DNA of 64,000 nucleotides, taken from contig FJUW01000033.1 of NCBI GenBank assembly GCA_900074885.1, forward strand, positions 327,031 through 391,030. The letters run 5' to 3'. Positions within the stretch are counted from its first letter, which is position 1; each line of letters begins with the position of its first letter. Of the stretch, positions 52,269-61,040 are shown piece by piece. The translations under genes were made by a program, and so were the position numbers. The notes below the pieces were generated by a model. It was not told where the DNA came from, did no database searches, and was given only the letters and a program-made list of their open reading frames with translations. This DNA comes from Rhynchosporium graminicola (taxonomy: Eukaryota; Ascomycota; Leotiomycetes; Helotiales; Ploettnerulaceae).

Positions 52269-53442
52269 ATGCCGCGAGGATCTATGATACCGCAGAAAGG
52301 CGTCGCAGAACCAGGCGTAGCAGTCCATCGTTCAACATACACGGAGTCTTCTCTCTCATCCTCACATCCACAGCCACAATCAGATGGACGACATCGACAG
52401 CCAGATCAGAATGAAGAGCAAAGTCATGAACCACCGCCGTATTCTGGGCCAACTTCCTCGACCATGACCCCAATCCGCACCACAGCACCTCACGCACAAC
52501 AGTCCTACCCTGGCCTTCCTCGACTAAACTACTCGCTCTACACACCACCAACATTTACACTCTCGGAAGATCAGAAAACATTAACATCTCAATGCCCCGA
52601 ACTCTCCATCTACCCCACCAAACTCAACTCTCTCATCCAATCCCTAGCCACTGTCCCCCCAAAGCCGCAAATTAGAATCACTGGCAAGAGCTCTAATGGA
52701 GTGGTGGATTTCGACCTGAGGATCAACCTGATGAATCTCATCGTTCCAGAAGAGGGTAAGCCGGGGAGTGGGGGCGGGAGGATGAATTATGTCAAGATTA
52801 TCGGGAAGGGGGAAATGGGGTTTAGAGGTGAGGGAAAGGAGGCGCAGGTGCCTGATTTGAGGAGTTTGGAGGAATGGGCGAGGAGGTACTGTGAGGATCA
52901 GAGTTCGATCAAACGGTTTGTATTTCATTTCATCTGGTTATCATACTCAGATTATATGTATTGGATTCCGTTTCTTCGTATGTCAGCTGATCAACCAAAG
53001 ATTCGTACTTGAGAGAACAGTCATCAACTGGAACACCTCATATCTCGAAGGCAGCCTCCTATCACTTATCTCAAGCACCTCCTACCGTGGCCACGTCACT
53101 GTTTTATTCCCTCTGACACACAGCCGTGTAGTCGTGCACTCTCCCGATAAAGTAAATCGTTTCTTTTCCGATATCACTAAACTCTTCACCGGGACCAAGA
53201 AGTACGAAGTCATCAAAAGTATCTGGCCGTACGCGGATGTAGCGAGAGGTGAGAATGATGGCATGGGTAGGAGATGTGCTGTCCAGGAGGAAGAAGTCTG
53301 GTTTTCTGACTGGAGAGATGCTATTCGTCATGCTATTGTTGCCAAGCGGAAGGGCTGGGTTACGGTCGAAGATAGGCTGGAGTTCTTAATGGAGCCGAAG
53401 CCTGGTGAGGTTGGGAAGCCAGAAGACTGGGGCTCGTTCTGA
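52269..53442 (+). CDS. Uncharacterised fungal protein, 362 residues
   Basis: Exons 52269-52915 and 53001-53442. The 85-bp intron starts GTTTGT and ends CCAAAG with a CTGAT branch; joining gives SSIKRFVLERTVINWNTSYL. The first ~95 residues are rich in Ser, Pro, Gln and Thr and probably disordered. The rest looks like one or two globular domains, with LYTPPTFTLSEDQKTLTSQ, a beta-rich QIRITGKSSNGVVDFDLRIN segment, HVTVLFPLTHSRVVVHSPDK and a C-terminal WVTVEDRLEFLMEPKPGE. No signal peptide or membrane segment. It resembles hypothetical proteins common in Pezizomycotina, but I know no function. Start context CAACCATGCC is good. It converges on the dehydratase gene, 246 bp between stops. Confidence 0.85.
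52916..53000 (+). other. Intron of the 362-residue gene
   Basis: 85 bp, GTTTGT to CCAAAG. Alternative sites (donor GTATTT at 52920) would change a few residues. Confidence 0.8.
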
Positions 53443-53688
53443 GAAATGCCATACTCGGAGCGTTTTGTTTTTTAGAATATTAACGATTCAGCGGTTGGGG
53501 ACTTCAGTATCAGCTGATGTTATTAATTCGATATAGGGACAAATGCTCATATCAAAGTTTATGGTTTTGATTGTTGAAGTTTCCGCCTCTGTTCAGTATA
53601 TTGGTTCTGATGTTTCTACGCTATGAAGCTACTAATAAGATCCCCAAAGTGTTCAAAAGCCAGGCAATGCAGTACTCCATGTTTATCA
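53443..53688. other. Convergent 3' intergenic region
   Basis: Short T-rich spacer between two facing genes; must hold both 3' ends. No gene. Confidence 0.5.
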
Positions 53689-54838
53689 TCACAATCTTGC
53701 CGATATATCCGCTCTTTCCAGAGGTACAATAGCTCTTCGCGGTACAGCCACTATTGGTTGAGTCTCAACCATACCTTCCCAGCTCATCGCCTTTACAATC
53801 TTCCACCAAGAACTCATAGCCCTACTTGCATGCTCAAAAGGCACACTTGGATCCTCGCTAAGCAGACTCCTGTTAAACAGCTCCATCGAGATCCACCCCT
53901 TATACCCGAGCCCATCCTTTTCATCACAAATCGCCCTCAGCACATCCATTACAGGCAAATGACCTCCCCTGTCCTCTTCACACATAAATAGCCTACAATT
54001 TCGACTCCAACTCATCCTCGGCTTCTGACCATCAACATGAAAAGGATGCTCCTCGCACATCGGCGTCCTCAACCTCTCCGCATCAACAGCCTGCACGTAG
54101 AACACCTTCTTAACATCAATCGTCCTCGCCATCTTCCCTATACTCTCACGAAACCGCACATCCGCATCGACACACTTCCCATCCGCCGCACATGGATCCG
54201 CATACTCTCTCCCAGCAACATTAAACGTATCCAAGCAAAGTCCAAAATTGTCTCTATCAACGGCCTCAACAACAGCCCACGCTTTCTCCCACGTATCGTT
54301 GAACGTGCCCCAGCATAAATTCTCATACGCGAATTTGAAATGTGGGTTCTGCGCAGCTCCTAGATCTGAAATCTCTCTCAGATCTCTAGCAACGATGTGT
54401 AGATCTCCAGTGACGCCCTCAGTCATAAAGGTACACGGTATCTGAATGATATCCGTGCCTAAAATTCTTGCAATATCAAACCAGAGATGTAATTCCTCCA
54501 TCTTCTTGGCACGAGCTGGAGCCGAGAGCAGACCTTCGCAGTTGTTGAAGGGTCCGATGCCCATAATTTCTAGGTTTAGATCGGTGCATTGTGTGCGGAT
54601 TTGGTGGGCGGCGAGGATCTGGTTGCTGGGTGTTGGCCCGCCGGGAAAGGAAGATGCTAGGTAGACGAGGTCTTCGAAGAAGATCTCGATGCCGGGGAGA
54701 GAGGCAGATGCCGCGGCTGTGAGTTTGGGGGAGAGATTATGTGCCCATGCTCGCTGTTTTTGGTCAGTGGTGTTTGTGTATTGGGTTGGTAGGACTTACG
54801 CCTAGAGACATGCTGCAAATTGCTGGTTTGTACGACAT
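53689..54838 (-). CDS. 3-dehydroshikimate dehydratase (fungal qa-4/qutC type)
   Basis: Exons 54838-54800 and 54753-53689 give 367 residues, the usual length of fungal 3-dehydroshikimate dehydratases (about 350-370). The 46-bp intron has GTAAGT, a CTGAC branch and ACAG. The join reads MSYKPAICSMSLG-RAWAHNL, as in the family. The enzyme turns 3-dehydroshikimate into protocatechuate with loss of water, in quinate/shikimate breakdown. It is a xylose-isomerase-like TIM barrel. Expected metal/catalytic residues are present: E157 (FAYENLCWG), D188 (LCLDTFNVAG), Q234 (FYVQAVDAE) and E304 (WISMELFN). No signal peptide, so cytosolic. The other quinate-cluster genes are not next to it. Some homologues act in secondary metabolism instead; the pathway here is open. 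Confidence 0.92.
54754..54799 (-). other. Intron of the dehydratase gene
   Basis: 46 bp on the minus strand, GTAAGT to AACAG, phase 0, after codon 13. Confidence 0.9.
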
Positions 54839-55249
54839 CTTGAAAGTAGGTAGGTAGTGATGTAGAAAATTGACTGTGTCGAAAGGGACAATAGTTGTAT
54901 ATTGTATCACAATTTTGATCGAATATGGTCTATCTGATTCAAGAACAAGCAAACATATAACTTACAGAACAAAAACGTAGAAGGCAGAGATCAAATTCGC
55001 ACTACTGCTACCAACCATCTTTTTATCAACCTGCCCCCCGATCCCACCACACGCGGAAGGTGCAGGACGTGGAAGAGATTATTCGCGGCCTGAGACGGGG
55101 CAAGAAAAGGAATCTGCTTCTCTCAATGGCGGCAGGAAGACTTAGGGATGATGAAGTGCGAGTCTTTGTTTCTTGTGTTGTGGCGAACCTGGTAGGCGGT
55201 TAAAACTTCATCCGTGTGCCACGAAAACAACTTCAATTTGGATAAGGTT

Positions 55250-55275
55250 ATTTCGTCATGAGGCCACAAGGCGTG
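55250..55275 (+). repeat. Lone end resembling the TIR of the 57.9-kb MITE
   Basis: CATGAGGCCACAAGGC at 55257-55272 is identical to the inner part of the left TIR at 57899, and the preceding TTATTTCG resembles TTATTCGG. No second end was found nearby. Confidence 0.45.
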
Positions 55276-55304
55276 CAGAAGTAAGTATCATACTTATACT
55301 TACA

Positions 55305-55348
55305 TACCTAGGTAGGGAGGTATTTTCTGCTCTGTACCTACCTAGGTA
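55305..55348. repeat. Short inverted repeat (12-bp arms)
   Basis: TACCTAGGTAGG at 55305-55316 and its exact reverse complement at 55337-55348, with a 20-bp spacer. Such TAGGTA-rich palindromes are common in intergenic DNA of many filamentous fungi. Confidence 0.7.
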
Positions 55349-55878
55349 GAGTCACGCATGCCGCTTCTGCTCGCATAATGATTGACTTAACAGTCAATGA
55401 CCTCATTTGGTATGTAGGTACTTTTGGGGCCCTTCCCAAAAATAGGCCAAATCAAAATATATGTGCATAGATTTATAGATTTATGTACGGTTCCCTCTCT
55501 TACGCGCGTTGAAAGCGATTTGCTAAAGATTTTATTATAATCAGATCAGAACTAGCGTCAGATCAGATATCGAGGAGTGTAAAAGAGATGAGTAGTATAA
55601 ATGCTGGATGTTTAGGTTATATACTGAATAGGCGAATAAGAAAATTGAAACGTAATAGTACTTGAGTTCTGGGTAGTTAGGGGCTACCTGATCACTGTAG
55701 TACTGAATGATTTGAAATGTTATCTGAAGAAATTATCAAAAGACTATACTTGTAGAAGCTGCAGGTGCTAGCTAATATACTCTAATACGCTAAGCTCCTG
55801 CTAGAGTGATAGTAAACAAAAAGGATTACGCAACACCCGTAGCATACCTAGTAGGTATTTCTGCTTAAGACGCGAGTC

Positions 55879-56082
55879 TTGAGCCGTTCATTCCAGTATG
55901 TGAATTTAGAGGACCACCTCAGTAGCGAGCTCAATGGTAATCTGAGAGGAGAGTTTGAAGCAGAGGCACAAGCAGCTACGGAAGCCGAAGATGCAAGGAT
56001 GTCAGCAGCTATCGCTAAGAGACTGCCGGGCAGAAAGAAGTCTACGAGTAGGCATGTGGTACCTATGTACGTACATACATAA
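55879..56082 (+). pseudogene. Exon-like fragment, unrecognised
   Basis: An open frame of about 67 codons with coding-like composition (LEDHLSSELNGNLRGEFEAE, then AAIAKRLPGRKKS), but it opens with TTG and has no good ATG before residue 41. It could be an exon of a decayed or unpredicted gene. A GTACGT near 56066 could be a donor. No partner exon was identified. Confidence 0.2.
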
Positions 56083-56615
56083 CAGGAAACACCTCAATCC
56101 AAACACTACTTACCTGCATGTGCTATACACACCCAACAGTCACACCAGATACGAGAGTAGGGCATCCGGAGACGTCCGGAGACGAATTGGAGTAGCCTCG
56201 ATACAAAACGTCACGTCAACTTCTTAGTTAGTTCGGACTCAGATGAAACGTACGTGGGTATGCAACGGGGAAGGGACTTATGTAGAGAGACGGAGTGGAA
56301 CACCGGCGTGGACCCATTGAATGAAACAAGCAAATACAAGTAAACAGACCAAAAGAAAAAGTCGCCTCCACCAGCCCCTCCGATAACCGTTCACTGCTAT
56401 ACGATAGTACCTCCTCCGTGGTAAATTGTAAGTTGAAATGGGTAAATGCATACAAAATATATACCTACCCACTTGACGGCGAACGGCGGTCCTCCGCACC
56501 CATAACAAACTAACGACTCTCACTTCTCCGTCCCTCTCTGACGACTGCCATACTCCTCTGCCCTGTTCTCAGACATCGTGATAAAGTAGGCAGGGATGCT
56601 CTGCCTCTTGCCCAC
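56083..56615. other. Intergenic region
   Basis: No gene seen. Contains a perfect 10-bp tandem repeat TCCGGAGACG (about 56167-56186). Overlapping minus-strand frames at 56228-56523 look like chance. Confidence 0.45.
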
Positions 56616-57002
56616 TTAGGATTTAGCACATGGTGATTTGTCGTATTTAATGCATTGCTTGTGTACGAGGGCCTGATCATGGGGCGTTTTGTCGCCGTCT
56701 GAGGGTTGATTGACCGTAGCCGGGCAGCTGCAACTGAATCTGCATTTATGCCATACGCAGTACCCATCTTTGTAATGACAGCTGTACCCGTTTTCAATGA
56801 TACAGATTTCCTGTTGATCATACAGTATTAGTATTTTTTTGAGATTTTGTTCAGAGGTATGTATGTTATTTGAACTTACCCTTTTGAAGAGTTCACCAGC
56901 GCGCGGCTTTAAAGACGTGTTATCTGAAACTCCAGGAAGAGCTATCGCTGCCACTCCGGTGATCGTAGAGGTAATGAGGACGAGGAGGGACGAGACTTTC
57001 AT
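56616..57002 (-). CDS. Small secreted cysteine-rich protein (candidate effector or antimicrobial)
   Basis: Exons 57002-56880 and 56810-56616 give 105 residues. The 69-bp intron is GTAAGT...TACTAATA...CAACAG, phase 0. Residues 1-21 form a signal peptide (MKVSSLLVLITSTITGVAAI). A propeptide-like stretch ends in LFKR (residues 38-41), a Kex2-type site exactly at the splice junction. The 64-residue mature part holds eight Cys at mature positions 3, 11, 18, 23, 27, 29, 53 and 61, an even number fitting disulfides, with a CxxxCxC centre. No GPI signal or other domain. I recognise no family; the pattern fits apoplastic effectors or defensin-like peptides, but function is inferred only. The gene sits at the island edge, next to MITEs. 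Confidence 0.8.
   Translation of the reverse strand: MKVSSLLVLITSTITGVAAIALPGVSDNTSLKPRAGELFKRVSSNNIHTSEQNLKKILILYDQQEICIIENGYSCHYKDGYCVWHKCRFSCSCPATVNQPSDGDKTPHDQALVHKQCIKYDKSPCAKS
56811..56879 (-). other. Intron of the secreted-protein gene (length divisible by three, no stop)
   Basis: 69 bp with canonical signals. Retained, it would add 23 residues in frame between the KR site and the mature peptide. Confidence 0.8.
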
Positions 57003-57117
57003 GTTTGAGGCTTGGAGGACGTGTACAAGATCGCTAGCGGTTCGTGAGAAACTGGTGATGTACGATCTGCGAAATTGCTGATGAATTGCTCTGCCCAGCG
57101 TGCCGTAGGAGGGGAGT

Positions 57118-57129
57118 CCATATATACAC
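57118..57129 (-). promoter_or_regulatory. TATA box of the secreted-protein gene
   Basis: GTGTATATATGG on the minus strand, about 120 bp before the ATG at 57002. Confidence 0.55.
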
Positions 57130-57234
57130 ACCTACCTGAAGCATTCCAAAAACATACCTGAACCATTCAAGCATCCCGATAACTATGTTATATTATCTTT
57201 CATTTGATAACGTGCATCTTATCACTCCTAATCT

Positions 57235-57758
57235 TGCCGTGAACTCCTACCACTTGTTTAGGTGGTATCGTTGACCAACTTGGAACATGGAACAGCTGAC
57301 TAGTTGCTTGCCAAGGCTCATAGTACACCAGCTAATTTTTCATGCCGCGTCAACGTCAGTTAACGTATTTGAGTGTTAATTGATCAAACTTAGTCAAAGA
57401 CATCCCGAAATTTTTGGTTAATGCCAAAACGCGTAGGTAATCAACCCGACAAGCCTCCCGTAAGAGACCGGTATTTTAAGGGTATATGCAGAAGCGTAAA
57501 AGAAAGTTATACGCTAAGGGCAACTTTCCAAGAGATAGACTAACTATTACTGGGCGAGCATCGAAGAGTTTTCATTCTTAATTATCTTGTTTCTGTTTCA
57601 CTTACATCCACTTGCATTGATTGATAATGTTGCAGCATAGGAATTTGGGTGGCATACTATAGGCCTTGGCAAGCCATTAGTCAGCTGTTCCACGTTACTA
57701 CGTGTTCCAAGTTGATCAGCGACAATACCATCTAACGAAGTGATAGGATTTCACTGCA
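57235..57758. mobile_element. Long-TIR MITE-like element
   Basis: The left arm (57235-about 57330) and the inverted right arm (about 57650-57758) align over roughly 95 bp or more. The shared core includes CAACTTGGAACA and GGAACAGCTGACTA, then GCTTGCCAAGG; the right arm has a ~10-bp insertion. Arm differences are largely transitions. About 330 bp lie between the arms with no ORF. No convincing target duplication was found, so the exact ends are uncertain. Confidence 0.65.
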
Positions 57759-57890
57759 TGATTATCCAAAAAGACCCATCATTACATTCGGACCGGGGAG
57801 AGGGGGATAATATTGAATTTATCCCATCAGAAACATAAACTCTAGTCTGCACTATTAGACAAGCGAGTAAGGTTAGTAGGTAGCCTCCGT

Positions 57891-58308
57891 ATTAATCTGG
57901 AATCGATTATTCGGGCATGAGGCCACAAGGCATACACACACCTGAAATCAGCCCTGCATCAGGCATGAAAGCACAGGCATGCTACTTTATCGCGATAAAT
58001 TAAGCGAGGTTATACCCTCTCTAATACTTTATTTTCCTCGTTAAAACTACTATCTTATACGCTATTAAATTATTTAGTATAGCATTCGAATAGTTAAACC
58101 TATCATAACTAATAAGGTTACCCTTTTCAAATTATTTATCAGGCGTAGTTTCGTTATTGTAGAAGTGCTAGAGTAGACCCTTGTCCCTACTTTCGTACGA
58201 TTTCTCCAAGTCAATTCTTAAGCAAATAAAAGCGGCATATACAGGAATTAGTGTGCTATGCGTGTGTGCCTTGTGGTCTCATGCCCGAATAATCGATTCC
58301 ATTAATCT
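57891..58308. mobile_element. hAT-type MITE with perfect 8-bp target duplication
   Basis: Element 57899-58300 (402 bp). The TIRs start GGAATCGATTATTCGGGCAT on both sides and match over about 40 bp with few differences. They are flanked by the identical octamer ATTAATCT (57891-57898 and 58301-58308). An 8-bp duplication is typical of the hAT superfamily. The interior is AT-rich with no transposase, so it is non-autonomous. Confidence 0.85.
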
Positions 58309-58567
58309 CAGGCGAAGGGTCCACGAAGATTACCGGGATCTTTAATACCGTGGTCTTCGGACATTAGTTGAGTCTATACGACCGTCAAGATAAGAGCTAA
58401 AAGACTGTATGCTCCAGAGTTTTTAAAAGGTTGATGTTTCGTTATCCGTTTTCTTGGAACATGCGGATACGTTTGCAACTCCAGCAGACGGTCCCTCTGG
58501 TACTCTGCGGTAGTTGCTCTTCGTGAGCATTAAATCCGTAGTCTGAAGATGGGCCTGCTATCACTTA

Positions 58568-58742
58568 CTTACCCCTTTCCCCCCCGGTTTAAACGTTAAG
58601 ACTTTCGCCTCCTACTATAGCACCGATTATCACGTTTAAATCGGGGGGATATTACTGTGGTAGCATCCCTGCCCCTGTATCCCAGTATATAGGTAAGGGC
58701 GTCAGTTTTAACATTTAAAGCGGGAAGGAAAAATAACCTAAT
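58568..58742. repeat. Small palindromic repeat, MITE-like
   Basis: Three related segments, two inverted: CCCCCGGTTTAAACG near 58581-58595, CGTTTAAATCGGGGG near 58633-58648, and a more mutated AACATTTAAAGCGGG near 58710-58724. The outer pair align as imperfect TIRs of an element of about 175 bp. No clear target duplication. Confidence 0.4.
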
Positions 58743-60160
58743 GTTTGAATTAAATAACTCCCTACCTACTGTATCCTGTCAAAGTATTTCTGGCAGGCTC
58801 TCATCGAGATTTAGATGGAATCTGATCAAACGGTTGGGTATCGGGACTTGCTGTGACATAGCGTTCCCAGTGGATGGTTCAGCTCCGATTTCCACCACCT
58901 CACCTTTCAGAACCACCCTTTAAAGGTATCACTAGAACCGAACTAACCCGCTTTAGGGTAATCAGTTCGGGGTCCCAAATGGGCAAAACTAGGACCTACA
59001 CATGATCAAAAACAAAAAGGAAGCTCTTAATCTGGCGTAAGATTATCGTTTAATAATCATGATTTTTCGACGATAAATAGCAGCTATATAATTAATCTAC
59101 TAAAAATCGCATCAGTTAAGCAAAAAGAAAAGTGTATATCTATTTACAACCTTTACGAGCTCTCCTGTAAGGTAAAATAAAGAACTATATTTTTTTTTAT
59201 CACTATCTACTATTATACGAGTAAATAGATACAATAGATATATTGTTTAGAGCTATTCTGAGTGTCAATTTTTCGTTCCTTCTCATAGCTGGACACACTA
59301 TCCCACTCCCTAGCCTCCCAATACCTCCTAGCCTTAAGACATCATATCATAATCAACACTTTTTTCGTTTTATAAACAAAAATACAAGAAACAACTGTAA
59401 TATTACAGTTCTTGGATATTCAAGGACTGTAACCATTACTAATAGTTATTTTTGTCGGTTCATCGAAAATCGACCTATCCCTGGGAACGCTGCTGGGGAC
59501 CCCGTTATAGAGGCAGGGCAACTTCGTAAGGGTTTATTTACTCTCACCTCAAAGTAGTATCGAGGTATAGCGGTTAAGTATTGTAGCCTTCCAACAGAGA
59601 TCCAGTAACCTTATTGTGGTTTTGCGCGTATAAACGGAAATATAGAAGTGCTCAGCTAGGGGGGAGTTTAAAACAGAAGAGAGTTGATGCGTGTTAGGTA
59701 TGTTAACCAATTCGAATTGAAAAGCAATACCCTAGTAAAAGACAGGCTTTACACAATACTTGAATGCTGTATCTCCGGAACATATCTGATAACAGCTGCA
59801 GACCCTCTGCAAAAAGTGAGGGTAAAACATGCCTTAGTAAGCTCTGAATTGATTATGACCCTCGACGCGCCCTCGTGGGAGAAATCTAGCTGAGCAGAGA
59901 CTTCAAAGATTCGGCGCTGAAAAGCTACTCTCTTTATTCAATAGTCTGGGAGGGGAGATGCTAGTAGCAATCGCCCTTAGTACTCTAGGCTAGCTAGATT
60001 CACTGTCTCAATTTTTCGATTTCTCACTTCTTATACGAATCTAGATTATTGTTGCGAGGATATGGGTCTTAGTATAGATCAGGTGACTGTAGTCACGGGC
60101 ATGGTCCGTGCGGATATTCCCTAGATAATACCTTTAGTTAAACTCTCTATAGTAATTAGT
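58743..60160. other. Gene-poor margin
   Basis: Moderately AT-rich, mixed composition. Two open frames (59243-59557 and 59687-59893, +) were considered. The first lacks an ATG start; the second (MRVRYVNQFELKSNTLVKDR, 68 codons) has no recognisable domain. I do not call either a gene. Confidence 0.4.
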
Positions 60161-60207
60161 TGTAACGGGGTTGAGGTTAAGCTCTCACCAACTACGCCAT
60201 CTGGACC
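60161..60207 (-). pseudogene. tRNA-like 5' half
   Basis: The minus strand from 60207 reads GGTCCAGATGGCGTAGTTGG, the layout of a tRNA acceptor strand plus A box, followed by a GTGAGAGC D-arm-like end and a TAAC/GTTA stem around CTCAACCCC. No B box (GGTTCGANTCC) or 3' acceptor strand (CTGGACC) follows, so it is not a working tRNA. It may be a tRNA relic or a SINE head. Confidence 0.4.
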
Positions 60208-60805
60208 AAAAGATCACAATATACTGCGCAAGCAGTATACGCTTAACACCGTAGATATACAATCGACTACCACGTGACCATTACATTAGTACTATAATAT
60301 AACTAATAATATTCAACTACTCTATGCCTTACTCTGAAGATTAATATAACCTTGCTATAGGTTATAAGCCCCGATAGCCAGAAGTAGAGTAGTACTTAAA
60401 GAAGTAGTAGTACTATGATTCTTAATAGTAAGCGTCGAACTGTTTCTTAGTACTAAGGGTAGAGATTTAAGTTGCCAGCTTCCGATTAAGGTATAGTATA
60501 CGCGTATAGTTCAGTTAAACTAGCGCGTCTTTCTATAGTAAATATAGTCGCGCAGAGTGCTAGTGGAGAGAGTTCTTTAGCTATAGCACCTACGCTACTA
60601 TTATTAGAAGAAGTCGAAGAAGTGTACTCCAATAACTCTAGCTCTATTGAAGAGTTACTATATATAAGCCGTATAATAATTAATACTCGTATAGTAGTTA
60701 AAGTCGACGATTCCGAAATTATCGTATCCCGAGGTATAGAGTTTTCCGCGCTAACGCCAGAAGCTACTACCTAAGTCCCTAGGACTTAAAATATACCCGA
60801 TTTAC
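60208..60805. other. Transition to AT-rich DNA with a decayed coding fragment
   Basis: Includes a perfect 7-bp stem with GCAA loop (60221-60238). A + strand stretch at about 60470-60775 reads as protein with a single stop (LARLSIVNIVAQSASGESSL, EELLYISRIIINTRIVVKVD, VSRGIEFSALTPEATT), probably a RIP-touched gag or gene fragment of unknown family. Confidence 0.4.
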
Positions 60806-61040
60806 TATAACGCTTACTCTAGAAAGGTCTTAAAACTACATGAGTAATAAGATCTCATATTATTATAAATATAAAGTAGTAAGAATCACTTGAGAATCTA
60901 TAACTAAGGAGTGAAGAAGTAGAGAGAGAAGGGAAGTATATATATGAAAAGGGGCCCCTAAACTCTACTCGTGTAATCTCGCTTAGTAATAAGTGTTTCT
61001 ACTAATAGGGAGAAACCTCTAAACTTAACTAGTTATTATA
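60806..61040 (-). repeat. G4 3' LTR
   Basis: G-family LTR, RIP-form TATAACGC start and TTATTATA end. The left flank TTTAC (60801-60805) should be repeated at the other end, outside the window. Confidence 0.8.

Larger units (their letters stand above)
54839..55878. other. Intergenic region, partly AT-rich
   Basis: Holds the dehydratase promoter on the left, a TIR-like fragment (55250-55275) and a 12-bp inverted repeat (55305-55348). 55450-55860 is AT-rich without recognisable coding or element ends. Confidence 0.5.

Noticed and set aside
59243..59557. 104-codon + strand frame in the gene-poor margin
   Set aside because: No ATG start, low-complexity start, no recognisable domain, and no splice partner.
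59684..59893. 68-codon + strand frame
   Set aside because: Has an ATG and fair composition but nothing recognisable; kept only as a note within the margin region.
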